Made by a program: the position numbers and the translations under genes. Below are positions 60,468 through 64,000 of a stretch of DNA of 64,000 nucleotides, piece by piece. The stretch is from assembly GCF_003086895.1 (NCBI RefSeq), contig NZ_CP026004.1, forward strand, positions 2,454,731 through 2,518,730, given 5' to 3'. The notes beneath the pieces were generated by a model. The model did no database searches and was not told the DNA's origin. It saw only the letters and a list, made by a program, of their open reading frames with translations. Each line of letters starts with the position of its first letter. Within the stretch, counting starts at the first letter, position 1. This stretch comes from Stenotrophomonas sp. ESTM1D_MKCIP4_1. Its GTDB lineage: Bacteria > Pseudomonadota > Gammaproteobacteria > Xanthomonadales > Xanthomonadaceae.

Positions 60468-61825
60468 CAGGCATGCTCCGGTTGCGCAAGGGTCAGTGGC
60501 TGCGAACGGCGCAACAGCGCCATCGGCAGCAGGGTAAGGACAGCGGCCAGGCCCAGCGCCACACCAGTGGCCTGGGCCGGCAGCCATTGCAGGGCCAGGG
60601 CCAGCAGCAGCGCGATGGCGGCGGTGCCGAGACAGAAGCTGAGCTGGCGGTTGAGATTCCACAGCGCGCTGGCATCACCCAGCGCTTCACCCTCCACACC
60701 GTGGAAGGCCAGCGTCTGTGCGGTGCTGCTGCACAGGCTGCCGCCGGCGCCCATCAACGCGTACAACAGCGCTGCCAGCGCAAACGGGGGCTGCGGCAAC
60801 AGCGCCATCAACATCAGTCCGCTGGCCTGCAGCAGCATGCCACCGCGCAGCACCGCCGCCGGACCGAAACGCGCCAGCAGGCGACGGCTGCCGGTGATTG
60901 CCAGCGCCGATGCCAGCGCCCAGGGCAGCATCAATGCACCGATGCGCGCAGCGCTGTAGCCCGCCTGGTGCAGCTGCAGCGTGCTGGCCAGCTGGCTGCC
61001 GATGAAAACGCCTGGCACCGCCAGATAGACCAGCATTGCCAGCCTCAGCCCGCGATGGGACAACAGCGACCAGCGCAGCAGCGGCTGTGCCTGCTGGCGC
61101 GCGTGGCGCAGGTGGGCAGTGGCCAGCACCAGCGCCAGCAGCAACAGCACCGCGCCGGCAATCCGGTGGCCGGGTTCGCCCAGCCAGGTCAGCGCCAGCA
61201 GCAGCACGCCCAGTGCGCTCATCGCGGTGGCCAGCGCACAGGCCTGCAGGCGGGGGGCAGTGCGCTGGCCATCGGCCGGCATCCAGGCCAGCACCAGGCC
61301 CATCGCCGCCAGTGCCAGGGGCAGGCTGGCCCAGAGCACGCCCCGCCAGGACAGCCACTGCACCAGCAGCCCGCCCAGCGCCGGCGCCAGCGCCGGTACC
61401 AGCAGCGCCACCAGCAGGATCCGCCGGGTCAGCGCGCCACGCTGCTCAGGGCTGCATTGCCGGTAGGCCGCGGCCTGCGCGACCGGAATCAGCAGGCCGC
61501 CAGCCAGGCCCTGCAGCAGCCGCCATCCGAGCAGCCAGCCGATACCCGGCGCCGCACCGGCCAAGGCCGCCGCCAACGCGAACAGCAGCAGCGCCAGCAG
61601 CAGCAGGCGGCGCTCGCCACAGCGCGCGGCCAGCCATGGCGCCAGTGGAATCACCACGCTCAAGCCCAGCATGTAGGCCGTGCCGACCCATGCCAGGGTG
61701 CTGATGTCCGCCTGCAGTTCGGATGCCAGCGCCGGGTAGGCCACCGTGGCGATGAACATGTTGACCAGGTCCAGCGCGAACACCAGCAGGAAGATCGCCT
61801 CATGGCGCAGGCGAGGAGAGGGCAT
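60467..61825 (-). CDS. MFS drug/metabolite exporter (DHA2-like)
   Basis: A 452-aa major facilitator with 12-14 predicted helices. F-A-L-D-L-V-N-M-F-I-A-T-V-A-Y-P-A-L in helix 1 and W-V-G-T-A-Y-M-L-G in helix 2 are the DHA2 (EmrB/QacA type) signature; R-L-L-Q-G-L-A-G-G in helix 4 is motif C-like. It probably exports a toxic compound. It is transcribed divergently from a LysR regulator across 105 bp with a palindrome, and likely controlled by it. Confidence 0.88.
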   Translation of the reverse strand: MPSPRLRHEAIFLLVFALDLVNMFIATVAYPALASELQADISTLAWVGTAYMLGLSVVIPLAPWLAARCGERRLLLLALLLFALAAALAGAAPGIGWLLGWRLLQGLAGGLLIPVAQAAAYRQCSPEQRGALTRRILLVALLVPALAPALGGLLVQWLSWRGVLWASLPLALAAMGLVLAWMPADGQRTAPRLQACALATAMSALGVLLLALTWLGEPGHRIAGAVLLLLALVLATAHLRHARQQAQPLLRWSLLSHRGLRLAMLVYLAVPGVFIGSQLASTLQLHQAGYSAARIGALMLPWALASALAITGSRRLLARFGPAAVLRGGMLLQASGLMLMALLPQPPFALAALLYALMGAGGSLCSSTAQTLAFHGVEGEALGDASALWNLNRQLSFCLGTAAIALLLALALQWLPAQATGVALGLAAVLTLLPMALLRRSQPLTLAQPEHA

Positions 61826-61901
61826 CGACGGCGCTCCAGCGGGGAAGCGGCCAGCATGCCCTTTGCAATTTGTTGGAAAAACACGACACGAGCTGCAACA
61901 C

Positions 61902-61920
61902 TGTCAAATCTGTTTTGACA
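61902..61920. promoter_or_regulatory. LysR-type operator in the divergent promoter
   Basis: TGTCAAA-TCTGT-TTTGACA is a perfect 7-bp inverted repeat with a 5-base centre, 10 bp before the LysR start and 76 bp before the MFS start. Most likely the autoregulatory and activating site of the LysR protein. Confidence 0.7.
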
Positions 61921-61930
61921 ATGAATTGCC

Positions 61931-62836
61931 ATGGTCAGCTTGGACCGCTTTGACATCTTCCGTGCCGTGGTCGACGCCGGCAGCCTCACCGCAGCCGCCG
62001 AGCGCCTGGGCCTGAGCCGCGCGGTGGTCAGCTTCAACCTGAAGCGGCTGGAGCAGGAGCTGGGCGTGACCCTGCTGCTGCGCAGTACCCGCCACCTGGC
62101 GCTGACCGAGGCCGGCGAACGGTTCCTGCAGCACTGCGTGCAGGCACTTGAGGCAGCGCAGGCGGCCATCGATGCCGCGCGCCGCGACCAGCACCAGCTG
62201 CAGGGCACGCTGCGCCTGACCACCACGCCGGAGTACGCGCAGCTGCGCCTGATCCCGGCGCTGGAGGCATTCCGCGCACGGCATCCGGCGCTGCAGCTGC
62301 ATCTGTCCACGTCGCCAGCACCGGCCGACCTGATTCCCGAGCGCTTCGACCTGGCCATCCGCCTTGGCCGGCTGGCGGATTCAGGCCTGCACGCCAGCGA
62401 GCTGGAACGCCACCCGCTGTGCGCGGTGGCGGCGCCTTCACTGCTGGCACGCCTGCCCTCTGCCGATGCGGCCGATGATCCCGTGCAGCTGGGCAGCCTG
62501 CCCCGCCTGGGCTATCCACGCCTGACCGATGTGCCGGTGGTTGCGCCCGATGGCAGCGACGCGTTGTTTGCCACCAATCCGGGAAATGCCGTGGTGCGCG
62601 TGGACGGCGCCAGCAGCCTGCGCGCCTTCGCTCTGGCCGGTGCCGGAGTGACCGTGCTGCCGCGCTGGCTGATCGAGGACGACCTGGCCCTGGATCGCCT
62701 GCGGCAGGTGCTGCGCCAGCACCGTTTCCCGCAGCAGAGCGTGTACTCGGTCTACCCGCACAGTACGCAGCCCTCGCCGAAGGTGCGGCAGTTGATCGAT
62801 TTCCTGCGGGGTTGGTTTGGCGGCACACCCGGCTGA
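61931..62836 (+). CDS. LysR-family transcriptional regulator
   Basis: A 301-aa LTTR. The helix-turn-helix is clear (F-R-A-V-V-D-A-G-S-L-T-A-A-A-E-R-L-G-L-S-R at residues 10-30, then L-E-Q-E-L-G-V-T-L-L-L-R). The effector domain shows L-R-L-T-T-T-P-E-Y and P-E-R-F-D-L-A-I-R-L-G-R-L. The member type resembles regulators of efflux or oxidative enzymes with small inducers; no ligand is evident. It controls itself and the divergent MFS gene, as the arrangement and operator suggest. Confidence 0.92.
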   Translation: MVSLDRFDIFRAVVDAGSLTAAAERLGLSRAVVSFNLKRLEQELGVTLLLRSTRHLALTEAGERFLQHCVQALEAAQAAIDAARRDQHQLQGTLRLTTTPEYAQLRLIPALEAFRARHPALQLHLSTSPAPADLIPERFDLAIRLGRLADSGLHASELERHPLCAVAAPSLLARLPSADAADDPVQLGSLPRLGYPRLTDVPVVAPDGSDALFATNPGNAVVRVDGASSLRAFALAGAGVTVLPRWLIEDDLALDRLRQVLRQHRFPQQSVYSVYPHSTQPSPKVRQLIDFLRGWFGGTPG

Positions 62837-62871
62837 TGACGGCGGACGCCGGGCGCAGCGGCCACATTCCG

Positions 62872-62899
62872 GTAGCGCCGGGCCGTGCCCGGCGAGCGC
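62872..62899. repeat. SMAG-type GTAG element
   Basis: GTAGCGCCGGGC-CGT-GCCCGGCG: an 8-bp inverted repeat headed by GTAG, a variant of the GTAG REP family, in the convergent gap after the LysR gene. Confidence 0.7.
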
Positions 62900-62918
62900 A
62901 GCGGCAATCCACAAACAG

Positions 62919-62942
62919 ACACGGCCCCTTCCGGGGCCGTGT
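62919..62942. terminator. Intrinsic terminator hairpin between convergent genes
   Basis: ACACGGCCCC-TTCC-GGGGCCGTGT: a perfect 10-bp stem with a stable tetraloop, between the LysR gene and the GH3 gene. No long T run follows, but the placement fits a bidirectional terminator. Confidence 0.7.
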
Positions 62943-62967
62943 CCTCAGGCATCAACAATCCGCAGTT

Positions 62968-64000
62968 TCAGCGCAGCACCTGCTCCACCAGCTGCACATC
63001 CACGCCCTGCAGCGGTTCGGCAGCGTTGCGCGACAGCTGCACCTGGTAGGTACCGCCATCAATCTTCCAGTGGCGGGCCTGCGCATCGTAGTGGGCCAGC
63101 GTCTTCGGCTCGGCTTCAATGCGGATGCGGCGCTGTTCGCCCGGCTGCAGCTGCACCTTGTCATAGCCGATCAGGCGGATCGGCGTCGTGCTGCCGGCCG
63201 GCAGCTTCAGGTACAGCTGGGCCACATCAGCACCGGCACGCTTGCCGGTGTTGCGGATGTCCACGCTGGCGACCAGGCGCGAGCCTTCCACGCTCACCTT
63301 CAGGTTTTCATAGGCGAACGAGGTGTAGGACAGGCCGTGGCCGAAGGCGAAGGTGGGGGTCAGGCCCTTGGCCGCCATCCACTTGTAGCCGACGTTGGCG
63401 CCTTCGATATCGAAATCGAACACATCACCGAATTCCTTCTTCGGCTTGAAGCCCAGCCCGTCGATGTGCGGACGCGGCAGCTGCGATTCGTCCACCACCC
63501 AGGTCACCGGCAGGCGGCCGGACGGGTTGGCCTGGCCGGTGAGCAGCGCGGCGATGCCTTCGCCACCACGGATGCCCGGGTACCAGGCCTGCAGCATCGC
63601 CGGCACCTGTGCCAGCCACGGGGTGCGCACCGGGCCGTTGGTTTCCAGCACCAGCACGGTCTTCGGGTTGGCCTTGGCCACCGCCGAGATCAGCGCGTCC
63701 TGGTTGTCGGGCAGCTGCATGTCCGGCAGGTCCACCGATTCGGCCGCCCACTGGGTGGCGAACACGATGGCCACGTCGGCCTGCGCCGCGGCCTTGGCCG
63801 CCGCAGCGGCGTTGGTGCCGTCCACGTACTCGATGGTCGCGTCCGGACGCGCTGCGCGCAGCGATTCCAGCGGCGAGGACGGGTGGAAGATCACCGGGCC
63901 CGGCCAGGTCGTCGGCATCACGCCCGGCACCGCGTTGGTGCCCTTGGCGGTCACGCCCACCATCGACGAACCACCGCCACCGATCACGCCCTTGTCGGCA
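62968..64000 (-). CDS. Glycoside hydrolase family 3 beta-glucosidase, C-terminal part (5' end outside window)
   Basis: About 344 residues are present; the frame is open to the window edge, so the N-terminal catalytic barrel is missing. The visible part has the GH3 C-terminal alpha/beta domain (Q-A-D-V-A-I-V-F-A-T-Q-W-A-A-E, L-V-L-E-T-N-G-P-V and A-W-Y-P-G-I-R-G-G-E-G-I-A) and an FnIII-like domain after F-G-H-G-L-S-Y-T. The D-L-P-D-M-Q-L-P stretch is near the expected substrate loop. It would release beta-linked glucose from oligosaccharides; a signal peptide cannot be judged. Confidence 0.9.
   Translation of the reverse strand, partial: ADKGVIGGGGSSMVGVTAKGTNAVPGVMPTTWPGPVIFHPSSPLESLRAARPDATIEYVDGTNAAAAAKAAAQADVAIVFATQWAAESVDLPDMQLPDNQDALISAVAKANPKTVLVLETNGPVRTPWLAQVPAMLQAWYPGIRGGEGIAALLTGQANPSGRLPVTWVVDESQLPRPHIDGLGFKPKKEFGDVFDFDIEGANVGYKWMAAKGLTPTFAFGHGLSYTSFAYENLKVSVEGSRLVASVDIRNTGKRAGADVAQLYLKLPAGSTTPIRLIGYDKVQLQPGEQRRIRIEAEPKTLAHYDAQARHWKIDGGTYQVQLSRNAAEPLQGVDVQLVEQVLR

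Overview
The window is high-GC proteobacterial DNA, most likely from a Stenotrophomonas species (Xanthomonadaceae). Three observations support this. Short GTAG-type palindromes typical of the Stenotrophomonas SMAG repeat family occur in intergenic gaps (17678, 60051, 62872). The lactate genes are arranged lldP-lldR-lldD-dld. The protein style is Xanthomonadaceae-like. The genus call rests on recognition, not on a database search.

Region 1 (1-48530) is one large type VI secretion (T6SS) locus encoding all thirteen core proteins. Positions 1-7145 hold a first VgrG island on the minus strand: vgrG, an Ivy-like lysozyme inhibitor (probable immunity protein), a transglycosylase/M23-like cell-wall hydrolase, an EF-hand plus M15-peptidase effector, and the start of a lipoprotein. 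tssA (7383) runs the other way and converges on the unit PAAR - unknown membrane protein - tssM - tagF - ompA-like (15719 to 8501, minus). Next come a membrane-anchored M15 peptidase (possible TagX-type factor) and an unknown single-pass protein.

Positions 17748-29211 carry a second VgrG island on the minus strand: vgrG, a DUF4123 adaptor, a VasX-like pore-forming effector and four tandem DUF6708-like membrane proteins that look like an immunity array. This island is fed by a long minus-strand structural unit, 39315 to 29330: TPR lipoprotein, tssB, tssC, hcp, tssE, tssF, tssG, tssH (clpV) and a small unknown gene. Diverging from it, tssJ, tssK and tssL (39555-42521) lead into a third VgrG island with an extended VgrG, a secreted unknown, a LysM-containing double-hydrolase effector and a lipoprotein. 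TagF is present, but no PpkA, PppA or Fha gene lies in the window.

Region 2 (48613-55263) has an I78-type inhibitor lipoprotein, a secreted unknown, and the lactate cluster dld, lldD, lldR and lldP. Two FadR-type palindromes about 98 bp apart lie upstream of lldP and look like LldR operators.

Region 3 (55264-64000) is ordinary chromosome: an MgtC-family protein whose ribosome site lies inside a hairpin, an SDR dehydrogenase diverging from an Old Yellow Enzyme reductase, a secreted CocE/NonD-type S15 hydrolase, a small SnoaL/NTF2-like protein with an MFS exporter, a divergent LysR regulator with a clear palindrome, and the C-terminal part of a GH3 beta-glucosidase cut by the window edge. No tRNA, rRNA, CRISPR array or insertion sequence was seen, and no stretch over 300 bases lacks a gene.
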